Assembly: GCA_022572485.1 (NCBI GenBank) | Contig: JACZVU010000117.1 | Coordinates: 1-8,287 of the forward strand | Direction of reading: 5' to 3' | DNA from: Myxococcales bacterium | Lineage (GTDB): Bacteria; Myxococcota_A; UBA9160; SMWR01 | Length of the DNA stretch: 8,287 nt | Shown: positions 1 to 5,605 of the stretch, piece by piece | Layout: every line of letters starts with the position of its first letter | How positions within the stretch are numbered: the first letter of the stretch is position 1 | Translations under genes and position numbers: made by a program | The notes under the pieces: generated by a model | Databases searched by the model: none | The model's input: the letters and a program-made list of their open reading frames with translations, nothing else | What the model was told of the DNA's origin: nothing

Positions 1-926
1 TCGCCACCGCCAACATCATGGACCCGGTGCCGGCGGCTTTGCGAGATCGCATGGAAGTGATCGAGTTGCCCGGTTACACGGAGGAGGAGAAGGTCGAGAT
101 CGCCAAGCGTTTCCTGATTCCCAGGCAGAGAAAGCAAAACGGGGTTGAGGAATTTGGGTTCGACCTGAGCGATGGCTGCCTTCAGCGGTTGATTCGCAGC
201 TACACCCGAGAGGCCGGGGTGCGCAACCTCGAGCGCGAGATCGGAGCGCTTGCGCGCAAGGTTGCGCGAAGGGTCGCGGAAGAGGGGCTGACCGAGCTCC
301 AGACGATTGGCCCCGACGATCTCGCGGAGCTGCTCGGCCCGGTTCGCTTCGAGCCCGAGGTGGCCGAGCGCACTGCTCTGCCGGGGGTGGCCGTGGGTCT
401 TGCCTGGACGCCGTCGGGAGGCGACATCCTTTTCGTCGAATCTACGCAGATGCCCGGGAAGGGTGGATTGAAACTGACGGGCTCGCTTGGCGATGTGATG
501 CGCGAATCTGCGGAAGCGGCCCGCTCCTGGCTGAGGACGGGTGCGTCCGGCCTTGAGATCGATGCTGAGCTGTTCGAGAAAAGCGACATCCACCTCCACG
601 TTCCTGCTGGCGCCGTGCCGAAGGACGGGCCCTCGGCGGGAATCGCGATGGTGACCTCGCTGGCCTCGATGCTCACCGGGAGGCTCGTGAAACCCGCGGT
701 CGCCATGACCGGGGAGATCACGCTTCGCGGAAAGATCCTTCCGGTAGGAGGGATCAAGGAGAAGGTCCTAGCGGCCAAGCGAGCCGGAATCGCTACCGTT
801 GTGCTTCCCGAGCAGAATCGACAAGACGTCGAAGAAGTGCAGCAGGAGCTGCTCGAAGGATTGCACCTGGAGTACGTGGGGCGGATCGATGAGGCGCTGC
901 GGCATACGCTCGTGGGACCGAACTGA
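1..926 (+). CDS. lon: ATP-dependent Lon protease, C-terminal part (5' end outside the window)
   Basis: Lon is a cytoplasmic ring-shaped AAA+ serine protease that degrades misfolded and regulatory proteins. The reading frame is open from the window edge and begins with ATAN, the end of the AAA+ sensor-1 strand, then the conserved PxPxxLRDRMEVIELPGYT segment. Numbering from the Met at base 18, the sensor-2 helix (TREAGVRNLERE) is at residues 63-74 and the protease domain starts near 120. The catalytic Ser is residue 206 in PKDGPSAGIAM, and the catalytic Lys is residue 249 in GGIKEKV. Their 43-residue spacing equals that of S679 and K722 in E. coli Lon. About 308 residues are visible of a usual length near 800, so the N-terminal substrate-binding domain and the Walker motifs lie upstream. 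The C-terminus is intact and ends in TGA. The Met at 18 is internal, not a start. Confidence 0.98.
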   Translation, partial: ATANIMDPVPAALRDRMEVIELPGYTEEEKVEIAKRFLIPRQRKQNGVEEFGFDLSDGCLQRLIRSYTREAGVRNLEREIGALARKVARRVAEEGLTELQTIGPDDLAELLGPVRFEPEVAERTALPGVAVGLAWTPSGGDILFVESTQMPGKGGLKLTGSLGDVMRESAEAARSWLRTGASGLEIDAELFEKSDIHLHVPAGAVPKDGPSAGIAMVTSLASMLTGRLVKPAVAMTGEITLRGKILPVGGIKEKVLAAKRAGIATVVLPEQNRQDVEEVQQELLEGLHLEYVGRIDEALRHTLVGPN

Positions 927-990
927 GAGACTGCCAAGCGAGGTTGCGGGCGCCCATCGCAAACGCTTTCCGCGCGTTCACCACCGGCTA

Positions 991-1034
991 GAGAACCTCG
1001 CGCTTCAGGGTGACGGGTTCTCCGTCGGAAACGG
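991..1034 (+). promoter_or_regulatory. Cluster of overlapping small hairpins in the lon to lipoprotein spacer
   Basis: The 118-base spacer between lon and the lipoprotein gene holds three short foldbacks that share bases and so exclude one another. They are GAGAACC (991-997) with GGTTCTC (1016-1022), GACGG (1012-1016) with CCGTC (1022-1026) around a 5-base loop, and CCGT (1022-1025) with ACGG (1031-1034) followed by a short T-rich stretch. This could be a weak lon terminator or an attenuator-like leader for the next gene. The stems are only 4 to 7 pairs, so chance is a real alternative. The pairing is seen in the sequence, but any role is inferred. Confidence 0.25.
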
Positions 1035-1044
1035 TTGTTCCTCA

Positions 1045-1923
1045 ATTCTGCGGTGCTCTCTAGCGGCGCGCGTGCTGCTGCTGCTGCTGCTGTCGGTCGC
1101 GGTCGGTTGTGTGAGCAAGGGCAGCTACGATGAAATTGCGAGCGACCGCGATCGGCTCGCCGCAGCCCGTCGGGGCCTGGAGGATCGCGTCGAACGGCTG
1201 GAGGCCGTGAATCAGAGCCTGGCCGCGGAGCGGATCGCGCTGATCGACGCGAACGAGGATCTGCGCATCGCCTCGGAGCGGAACGAGCGGGGCGTGGCGC
1301 GCCTGACCCGGGTGGAATCGCAGCTCACCGAGCGCCTCGAGTCGAGCGAAGCGCGGCTGTTCGCTCGCAGCACCGAGATCGAAGAGATCCGCAGCAGCTA
1401 CGACGGTTTGATTTCGGATCTCGAGGATGAGGTCGCTTCGGGTCAGATCCAGATCCATCGGCTTCGCTCCGGGTTGAAGCTGAATCTTTCGGAAGAGATT
1501 CTGTTCCCCTCCGGCTCCGCGACGCTCAATTCCAGTGGAACGGCGGTGTTGCGCAAGGTGGGCCGCCGCCTGCTCGAACTCCCCCACAGCATTGCGGTGG
1601 AGGGGCACACCGACGATGTTCCGGTGGCTCGCCGGTATCCGTCGAATTGGGAACTTGCCGCCGCGCGTGCCAGCTCGGTCGTTCGATTGCTGATCGACCT
1701 CGGCGTCGAGCCCGAGCGACTCAAGGCGGTGTCGAGAGCCGAATTCGCACCGATCGCTTCGAACGACAGCATCGAGGGGCGAGCGAAAAACCGGAGAATC
1801 GAGATCCAGCTGGACGCAGCGGTCGATGACTCCGCTGGCGCCTCGGGCGCCGAGGCTCCGTCGACCGAAGTGGATTCGAAGGCGCCCACCCCGCACGCTC
1901 CGGAAGGCCCGCCTGCGTCGTGA
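1045..1923 (+). CDS. OmpA/MotB-domain lipoprotein with a coiled-coil spacer (start uncertain)
   Basis: This is probably an outer-membrane lipoprotein that grips peptidoglycan from the periplasm. From base 1045 it reads as a lipoprotein signal: Arg-containing N-region, Val plus six Leu, then SVAVGC with the lipidated Cys at residue 22. Residues about 27-138 are charged heptad-like sequence, probably coiled coil. The OmpA-like domain follows: LFPSGSATL (153-161), GHTDDVPV (187-194), NWELAAARA (201-209) and EGRAKNRRIEI (244-254). The Asp of GHTD and the Arg of AAARA match the positions that bind diaminopimelate in this family; the spacing is MotB-like rather than Pal-like. A low-complexity Ala/Pro/Ser/Asp tail ends the protein. 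No ATG, GTG or TTG gives a normal signal peptide: in-frame ATG 799 and 889 lie inside lon and GTG 1072 lacks the N-region. I chose ATT 1045 (CTG 1048 is equal) from the protein logic only. The stop overlaps the next gene. Confidence 0.85.
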   Translation: MLRCSLAARVLLLLLLSVAVGCVSKGSYDEIASDRDRLAAARRGLEDRVERLEAVNQSLAAERIALIDANEDLRIASERNERGVARLTRVESQLTERLESSEARLFARSTEIEEIRSSYDGLISDLEDEVASGQIQIHRLRSGLKLNLSEEILFPSGSATLNSSGTAVLRKVGRRLLELPHSIAVEGHTDDVPVARRYPSNWELAAARASSVVRLLIDLGVEPERLKAVSRAEFAPIASNDSIEGRAKNRRIEIQLDAAVDDSAGASGAEAPSTEVDSKAPTPHAPEGPPAS

Positions 1924-3227
1924 ATCCCGAAAGCCTTGCCCGAGCCCGCCTCGAGGAATTGTTTTTTGCCGCGCTCGCGGCGGTGGATCCCGCGCGCGCT
2001 TTGCAGAGAGCGGTTCGCCGGGACGGTGACCAGATCGAGATTGCGGGCGAGCCTCTGGAGCCGGGCGCGCGCCTGGTCGTATTCGCTGTCGGCAAAGCGG
2101 CCGGCACGATGGCTCGCGCGCTGGAAGCGCTGCTCGGAGACCGGATTGCCGCGGGATTGGTCGTGGTTCCGGACGGGCAGGCGGTCGACCTGAAGACCAT
2201 GACGCTCTGCGAGACCGCGCATCCGATTCCAGATGAACGTTGCGAACGAGCAGGCCAGATGGCGATCGACCTCGTCGCCGGAGCCCGCCCGGACGACGTT
2301 CTGCTCGCAATGATCTCGGGCGGCGCGTCTAGCCTGGTGAGCTGCCCCATCAAGGGTGTGACGCTTCCCGATCTCGCGAACGCGACGGACCGATTGCTCC
2401 AGGGGGGCGCCGCAATTTGCGAACTCAACTCGGTGCGCAAGCATCTGAGTCGCATCGCTGGCGGGCGCCTCGCCGCTCACGCGGTCAGCAAGCGAATCGA
2501 GGTGCTCGCCATTTCAGATGTCCCCGGCGATCGCTGGGATGTGATCGGTTCGGGCCTGCTGGCCGCGGATCCGACGACGTATCGCGATGCGCTCGATTCG
2601 CTCTCTCGAATCGGCGGTACATTTCCCGAGCGGGTTCGCGCACACCTCGAGGCCGGCGCTCGGGGGGAATGCGCGGAGACCCCATCGCCGGGTGCGGCGC
2701 TATTCGATCGCGTTCGCAGCACGCTGCTCGCATCGAACGCCACGGCGGTAGAGGCAGCATGTTTGGCCGCCGAGGCGCGCGGGATGCGAGCGTTCGCACT
2801 CCCCGGTTGCCTCAGCGGAGAGGCGCGGCTTGCGGGCCGGCGCCTGGCTGCGCTCGGTGCCTCGATGGCCTCTTCTCGAACCGTCTGTGCGATCGCGGGT
2901 GGCGAGACCGCGGTGGTGGTTCGGGGAAGCGGCCGCGGGGGGCGCAATCAGGAACTCGCGCTCGCGGCCGCGGTTGAGCTCGCGGGAAACCCAAAGGTGG
3001 CACTGCTCGCGGCCGGAACCGATGGGATTGACGGCCCAACCGATGCGGCGGGCGCTTACGCCGATGGTGAAACAGTGGCGCGCGGAAGCAAACTCGGCGT
3101 CGACGCGCGCACTGCGCTGGCCGATAACGATTCTCACAGTTTCTTCGACCGCGAGGGAGGCCTGCTGCGCACGGGGCCAACGGGTACCAACGTGATGGAT
3201 CTGGCGTTTCTCACCGTCGATCCCTAA
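1920..3227 (+). CDS. gckA: Glycerate 2-kinase, MOFRL family (GckA/TtuD type)
   Basis: This cytoplasmic enzyme transfers phosphate from ATP to D-glycerate, giving 2-phosphoglycerate and feeding C2 or sugar-acid breakdown products into lower glycolysis. At 435 residues it has the usual length and both family domains. The N-terminal DUF4147 domain shows VGKAAGTMA (57-65), AHPIPDE (100-106), SGGASSL (133-139), ELNSVRKHLSRIAGG (168-182) and ISDVPGD (198-204). The C-terminal MOFRL domain shows GGETAVVVRGSGRGGRNQE (327-345), GTDGIDGPTDAAGA (366-379) and GPTGTNVMDL (419-428). The start is GTG, and its GTGA overlaps the stop of the lipoprotein gene by 4 bases, which suggests translational coupling. 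A GGAAGG stretch lies 12 bases upstream, inside that gene. Old annotations often call this family hydroxypyruvate reductase, but the MOFRL fold supports kinase. I cannot tell the substrate's source from the window. Confidence 0.95.
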   Translation: MNPESLARARLEELFFAALAAVDPARALQRAVRRDGDQIEIAGEPLEPGARLVVFAVGKAAGTMARALEALLGDRIAAGLVVVPDGQAVDLKTMTLCETAHPIPDERCERAGQMAIDLVAGARPDDVLLAMISGGASSLVSCPIKGVTLPDLANATDRLLQGGAAICELNSVRKHLSRIAGGRLAAHAVSKRIEVLAISDVPGDRWDVIGSGLLAADPTTYRDALDSLSRIGGTFPERVRAHLEAGARGECAETPSPGAALFDRVRSTLLASNATAVEAACLAAEARGMRAFALPGCLSGEARLAGRRLAALGASMASSRTVCAIAGGETAVVVRGSGRGGRNQELALAAAVELAGNPKVALLAAGTDGIDGPTDAAGAYADGETVARGSKLGVDARTALADNDSHSFFDREGGLLRTGPTGTNVMDLAFLTVDP

Positions 3228-3330
3228 TGCCCGACCCAAGGCTCACGAAAGGGCTGAATGGGCATGCTCCAACCTGACGAGAACACGCGCGACCACTCTT
3301 GTTTTGCAGCGTGAGTCAGGCTTCCAGTCG

Positions 3331-3351
3331 AACTCCTCTGCGGGAGGTGTT
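3331..3351 (+). repeat. Short hairpin beside the large inverted repeat
   Basis: AACTCCTC (3331-3338) pairs with GAGGTGTT (3344-3351) across a 5-base loop, with one T-T mismatch at the fourth position. It ends only four bases before the 18-base-arm repeat begins, so the two may be parts of one element. No T-run follows on either strand, so it is not a typical intrinsic terminator. Confidence 0.4.
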
Positions 3352-3355
3352 GCAT

Positions 3356-3422
3356 GGGTGCGGTGACGGGAGGCCATCGGGCTCAGGCCCATGTCGCCCT
3401 CAAGCCTCCCATCACCGCACCC
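3356..3422. repeat. Inverted repeat with 18-base arms, one mismatch, and an inner hairpin
   Basis: The left arm GGGTGCGGTGACGGGAGG (3356-3373) and right arm CCTCCCATCACCGCACCC (3405-3422) pair at 17 of 18 positions. The one exception is C opposite A, which becomes a G-U pair in RNA from the minus strand. The 31-base loop holds its own foldback: CAT (3375-3377) with ATG (3391-3393) and GGGC (3379-3382) with GCCC (3387-3390) around TCAG, with one bulged C. No T-run follows on either side, which argues against an intrinsic terminator. A perfect-looking stem this long in non-coding DNA fits a REP/REPIN-like or miniature transposable element, or a structured RNA. I cannot choose between these from one copy. 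Confidence 0.75.
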
Positions 3423-3644
3423 GAGCGACATCGCGTTGGATCGAGCCGCTGAATGCGCGGGTTCCTTTTCACGCGCTGGCAACAAATTCGCAAGGGAGCC
3501 GGGGGGAGGGGCTGCGTGCCCGGACAGACCCTGACTGTTTTGAGCCGAGCTTTACGAGCCGGGGCCCAGTTGGCCGGATCGAGTTCTGAGCGAGTGGCCC
3601 TTCCCCCGACTCTTCAGCGCAGACCCCACGCGCCAAGTGATGTG

Positions 3645-3692
3645 CTCAACACCGTCCCCAATGGAATCGCTGCGAGCGTATATGGGGTTGAG
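3645..3692 (+). other. Nested foldback in non-coding DNA
   Basis: CTCAAC (3645-3650) pairs with GTTGAG (3687-3692), CCCA (3657-3660) with TGGG (3683-3686), and a small CGCT/AGCG hairpin (3668-3678) sits at the tip. A 6-base bulge separates the first two stems. The arrangement could be a small structured RNA or leader, but the stems are short and this may be chance. Confidence 0.25.
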
Positions 3693-3817
3693 CGAGTGAG
3701 ATCTTGCGCCCGGGTCCCCAAGCAGGTGCCACACGTTGAATTGGGTCGCGTGGTGGCGCGCGCCCCGAAGGTTCGAAACCGGCTGGAGCCCGTGTAGACT
3801 CGCGTGCCACTGTCTTC

Positions 3818-3822
3818 GGGAG
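3818..3822 (+). promoter_or_regulatory. Ribosome binding site favouring a TTG start at 3830
   Basis: GGGAG lies 7 bases before the TTG at 3830, a standard spacing, but only 1 base before the alternative GTG at 3824. This is the reason for preferring the TTG start of the flavin reductase-like gene. Confidence 0.5.
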
Positions 3823-3829
3823 TGTGAGG

Positions 3830-4309
3830 TTGTCGTTTTCTCAAGCTGAGTTGAAGGACGCCTACGCGTGCTGGGCAACCGGCGTGACGATCGTCACCGC
3901 GCGTGTGGGCGACCGCATCCACGGGATGACGGTCTCGGCGTTCACCGAGGTCTCACTCGAACCACCGCTCGTTCTGGTTTGCATCGACAGGGTGTCGAAC
4001 ACCCAGCCCCTCATCGCAGAAGGGGGTGCTTTTGCGGTGAACATCCTGGCTCGAGATCAAGAGCTGCTCGCGAAGCGCTTCGCGTGCAATGAAGCAGAGG
4101 ATCGCCGGTTTTTGGGTCTTCACTGCGAAACCGGAGAGACCGGCGCGCCGCTGTTGGTTGGATCCGTCGCGAATCTGGATTGCCGGCTCGTAACAGCCCA
4201 CGAAGCGGGTGACCACATCCTCTACATTGGCGAAGTCGTCGGACTCTGCCTCTCCGATGGCGATCCGCTGCTGTTTTACAAGCGGGGTTATTGCAGCCTT
4301 GCCGAGTAG
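3830..4309 (+). CDS. Flavin reductase-like protein, FMN-binding split barrel
   Basis: The protein belongs to the flavin reductase family (HpaC/ActVB type), which binds FMN and often reduces free flavin with NAD(P)H for a partner monooxygenase; some members do other flavin chemistry. It has about 159 residues, the usual size. Numbering from the upstream GTG at 3824, the motifs are WATGVTIVTA (17-26), GMTVSAFTEVSLEPPLVLVCID (34-55, flavin-binding part of the barrel), NTQPLI (59-64), FAVNIL (70-75) and GDHILYIGEVVGL (129-141), with PLLFYKRGYCSL at the end. The start is TTG 3830 or GTG 3824; the ribosome site favours TTG. No monooxygenase lies beside it, so the partner is unknown. It stands alone after a 600-base gap and converges on the aldolase gene with 10 bases between stops and no terminator there. 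Confidence 0.92.
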   Translation: MSFSQAELKDAYACWATGVTIVTARVGDRIHGMTVSAFTEVSLEPPLVLVCIDRVSNTQPLIAEGGAFAVNILARDQELLAKRFACNEAEDRRFLGLHCETGETGAPLLVGSVANLDCRLVTAHEAGDHILYIGEVVGLCLSDGDPLLFYKRGYCSLAE

Positions 4310-4319
4310 CCGGTGCGTG

Positions 4320-5333
4320 TCAGGCGGTGCTCTCCATCGCCTCCGTGTAGTTGCCGCTGCGCGCTGCGCCATTGCAGCGTGCGCGGTGGAGGTACGCCTT
4401 CTGGGCCGCGGGAACATTGGCCGCGTTTCCCGCCCAGGCTTTCAGCGGTGCCGTTTGCAGCGCGCGCCCGTAGGAGAAGCTCAGCTCCCACGGGACGCCC
4501 CCGAGCTTGTTGATCTCGTTGAGGTGCGCGGTGGCTTTTTGGTCACTCTGCCCACCCGATAGGAAGACGATCCCGGGTACCTCATCGGGGACGGTCTTTC
4601 GGAAACAGGCGAGCGTCGCCTCCGCCACTTCTCGAACACTCGCCTGCGTCGGGCAGGTGCTTCCCGAAAGAACGATGTTCGGCTTGAGGACGATCTCGTT
4701 CAGCGGTACACGCTGTTCGCGGAGTTCGGCGAAGACGGCAGCGAGAACGCGCTCCGTCACCTCGTGACAGCGCTCGATCGTGTGGGAGCCGTCCATGATC
4801 ACTTCGGGTTCGACGATCGGAACCAGATCGCCCTCGACGCAAAGCGCCGAATAGCGGGCCAGGGCGTGGGCGTTGGCGTGAATGCAGCCACTGCTCGGAA
4901 TGTCGTCGCCGATGTTGATGACGGCGCGCCACTTTGCAAAACGCGCTCCGAGTTGCCGATATTCGGCTACGCGTTCTCGCAATCCGTCGAGGCCCTCGGC
5001 CACCTTTTCGCCGGGTGCGAGCGGGAGATCCTTCGCTCCCTTGTCGACCTTGATGCCGGGCAGGATTCCCTTGCGGGTGAGCAGCTCGGGGACGGGAGTT
5101 CCGTTCGAGGTGTTCTGGCGGATGGTTTCGTCGAACAGGATCACACCGCTGATGAATGCTTCGGCGCCCTCGGTAGTGAAAAGCATTTCGCGGTAGGAGC
5201 GGCGATTTTCCTCGGTGGATTCGACCTGGATCGAGTCGAATCGCTTCTTGATGGTGGGCGAGCTCTCGTCGGCTGCGAGAATTCCCTTGCCGGGAGCCAC
5301 CATGGCCCGCGCGATATTGGCTAGTTCAGACAC
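4320..5333 (-). CDS. fba: Fructose-bisphosphate aldolase, class I
   Basis: The enzyme reversibly splits fructose-1,6-bisphosphate into dihydroxyacetone phosphate and glyceraldehyde-3-phosphate, using a Schiff-base lysine and no metal. At 337 residues it matches bacterial relatives of the animal and plant aldolases. Visible motifs are GKGILAADESSPTIKKRF (15-32), GVILFDETIRQ (63-73), FAKWRAVI (132-139), PIVEPEVIMDG (172-182), the Schiff-base site VLKPNIVLSG with Lys 217, FLSGGQS (257-263) and FSYGRALQ (286-293). The eukaryotic C-terminal Tyr tail is replaced by a short end, NYTEAMESTA. The start is GTG at 5333, with AAAGGA 8 bases upstream. It lies 139 bases after tRNA-Leu on the same strand as the gap-pgk-tpiA-secG group, so it may be read from that transcript or from its own unseen promoter. 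Substrate choice (fructose versus sedoheptulose bisphosphate) cannot be told from sequence alone. Confidence 0.97.
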   Translation of the reverse strand: MSELANIARAMVAPGKGILAADESSPTIKKRFDSIQVESTEENRRSYREMLFTTEGAEAFISGVILFDETIRQNTSNGTPVPELLTRKGILPGIKVDKGAKDLPLAPGEKVAEGLDGLRERVAEYRQLGARFAKWRAVINIGDDIPSSGCIHANAHALARYSALCVEGDLVPIVEPEVIMDGSHTIERCHEVTERVLAAVFAELREQRVPLNEIVLKPNIVLSGSTCPTQASVREVAEATLACFRKTVPDEVPGIVFLSGGQSDQKATAHLNEINKLGGVPWELSFSYGRALQTAPLKAWAGNAANVPAAQKAYLHRARCNGAARSGNYTEAMESTA

Positions 5334-5341
5334 TGCGGTTT

Positions 5342-5347
5342 TCCTTT
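5342..5347 (-). promoter_or_regulatory. Ribosome binding site of the aldolase gene
   Basis: On the minus strand AAAGGA stands 8 bases before the GTG at 5333. It supports this GTG as the start, and the protein begins there in line with family length. Confidence 0.7.
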
Positions 5348-5371
5348 CGCGGCTGTACCCGATCGCTCCGC

Positions 5372-5414
5372 GGCCCCACGGGCCGGGCGGCGCCCGGTAG
5401 CTCGAAACCGAGCT
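5372..5414 (-). promoter_or_regulatory. Three hairpins in the aldolase leader, two mutually exclusive
   Basis: In the 139-base space between tRNA-Leu and the aldolase gene, three stems can form. AGCTCG (5399-5404) pairs with CGAGCT (5409-5414) around a 4-base loop. CCGGGC (5383-5388) pairs with GCCCGG (5392-5397) around 3 bases. GGCCC (5372-5376) pairs with GGGCC (5380-5384), which uses two bases of the second stem. No T-run follows, so a simple intrinsic terminator is unlikely. Possible roles are transcript processing after the tRNA or control of the aldolase message; both are inference. Confidence 0.35.
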
Positions 5415-5472
5415 TCTCGTGCTCGTTGGCGCCGAAGTCCCATGGGTTCCCCTGTGCGATCTCGGGTCTTGA

Positions 5473-5559
5473 TGGTGCGGCAGAGAGGATTCGAACCTCC
5501 ACGAGGTTGCCCCCGCCAGCCCCTCAAGCTGGTGCGTCTACCTGTTCCGCCACTGCCGC
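5473..5559 (-). tRNA. tRNA-Leu, anticodon GAG
   Basis: An 87-base class II (long variable arm) tRNA lies on the minus strand. The acceptor arms GCGGCAG and CTGCCGC pair at 7 of 7 positions, followed by discriminator A and an encoded CCA. The anticodon stem CCAGC/GCTGG encloses the loop TTGAGGG, so the anticodon is GAG, reading Leu codons CTC and CTT. The T arm is GGAGG-TTCGAAT-CCTCT. The D region contains the expected GG and the variable arm is long, as leucine tRNAs require. It stands 46 bases after secG on the same strand. In E. coli the gene after secG is leuU, also tRNA-Leu(GAG), so this is a conserved pairing. Its bases are TGG to C on the plus strand. Confidence 0.98.
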
Positions 5560-5565
5560 GTAGAA

Positions 5566-5602
5566 GGTCGCGCTGAGAATACCGAAGGCTGGGATCGCGA
5601 CC
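5566..5602 (-). other. Seven-pair hairpin between secG and tRNA-Leu
   Basis: GGTCGCG (5566-5572) and CGCGACC (5596-5602) are perfect complements around a 23-base loop, filling most of the 46-base spacer. Read on the minus strand, the hairpin comes just after the secG stop and 6 bases before the mature tRNA 5' end. No T-run follows. It may protect the secG message end or guide processing of the tRNA precursor; function is not shown. Confidence 0.4.
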
Positions 5603-5605
5603 CAT

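Larger units (their letters stand above)
3228..3829. other. Gene-poor stretch of about 600 bases with foldback repeats
   Basis: No reading frame here on either strand encodes a protein I recognise. The open frames of 80 to 114 codons overlap one another on both strands, lack convincing ribosome sites and have compositions rich in Arg, Ser and Pro, as expected of chance frames in GC-rich DNA. What can be seen is a strong inverted repeat with 18-base arms (3356-3422), an 8-pair hairpin just before it (3331-3351) and a looser nested foldback (3645-3692). A weak promoter-like pair sits near the end: TTCGAA at 3772 and TAGACT at 3795, spaced by 17 bases, with 3/6 and 4/6 consensus matches. There is no clear hairpin-plus-T-run terminator for the glycerate kinase gene. 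Confidence 0.7.

Noticed and set aside
200..1045. Long open frame on the minus strand opposite lon (281 codons)
   Set aside because: It is the shadow of lon: the plus-strand frame has all Lon protease motifs, while the antisense product is Ser/Arg/Pro-rich with no recognisable motif.
1060..2480. Long minus-strand frames (416 and 345 codons) opposite the lipoprotein and glycerate kinase genes
   Set aside because: Both lie opposite genes with clear family motifs and read as Arg-rich chance sequence, as expected of antisense frames in GC-rich DNA.
3356..3422. Large inverted repeat as an intrinsic terminator of the glycerate kinase gene
   Set aside because: It lies about 130 bases past the stop and no T-run follows the right arm (or the left arm on the other strand).
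3356..3422. Integron attC site
   Set aside because: The arms lack the GTTRRRY and RYYYAAC core sites, and no integrase or cassette-like gene is nearby.
3764..3790. GGTTCGAAACC resembling a tRNA T arm
   Set aside because: The flanking bases do not form a 5-pair T stem, and no acceptor, anticodon or D arm can be found around it.
3772..3800. Promoter TTCGAA-17-TAGACT before the flavin reductase-like gene
   Set aside because: Spacing is ideal, but the boxes match consensus at only 3/6 and 4/6 positions, too weak to annotate as a separate feature.
3243..3922. Several overlapping open frames of 80 to 114 codons in the gap after the glycerate kinase gene
   Set aside because: They overlap on both strands, have no good ribosome sites or family motifs, and the shared residue patterns on opposite strands come from the inverted repeat itself.
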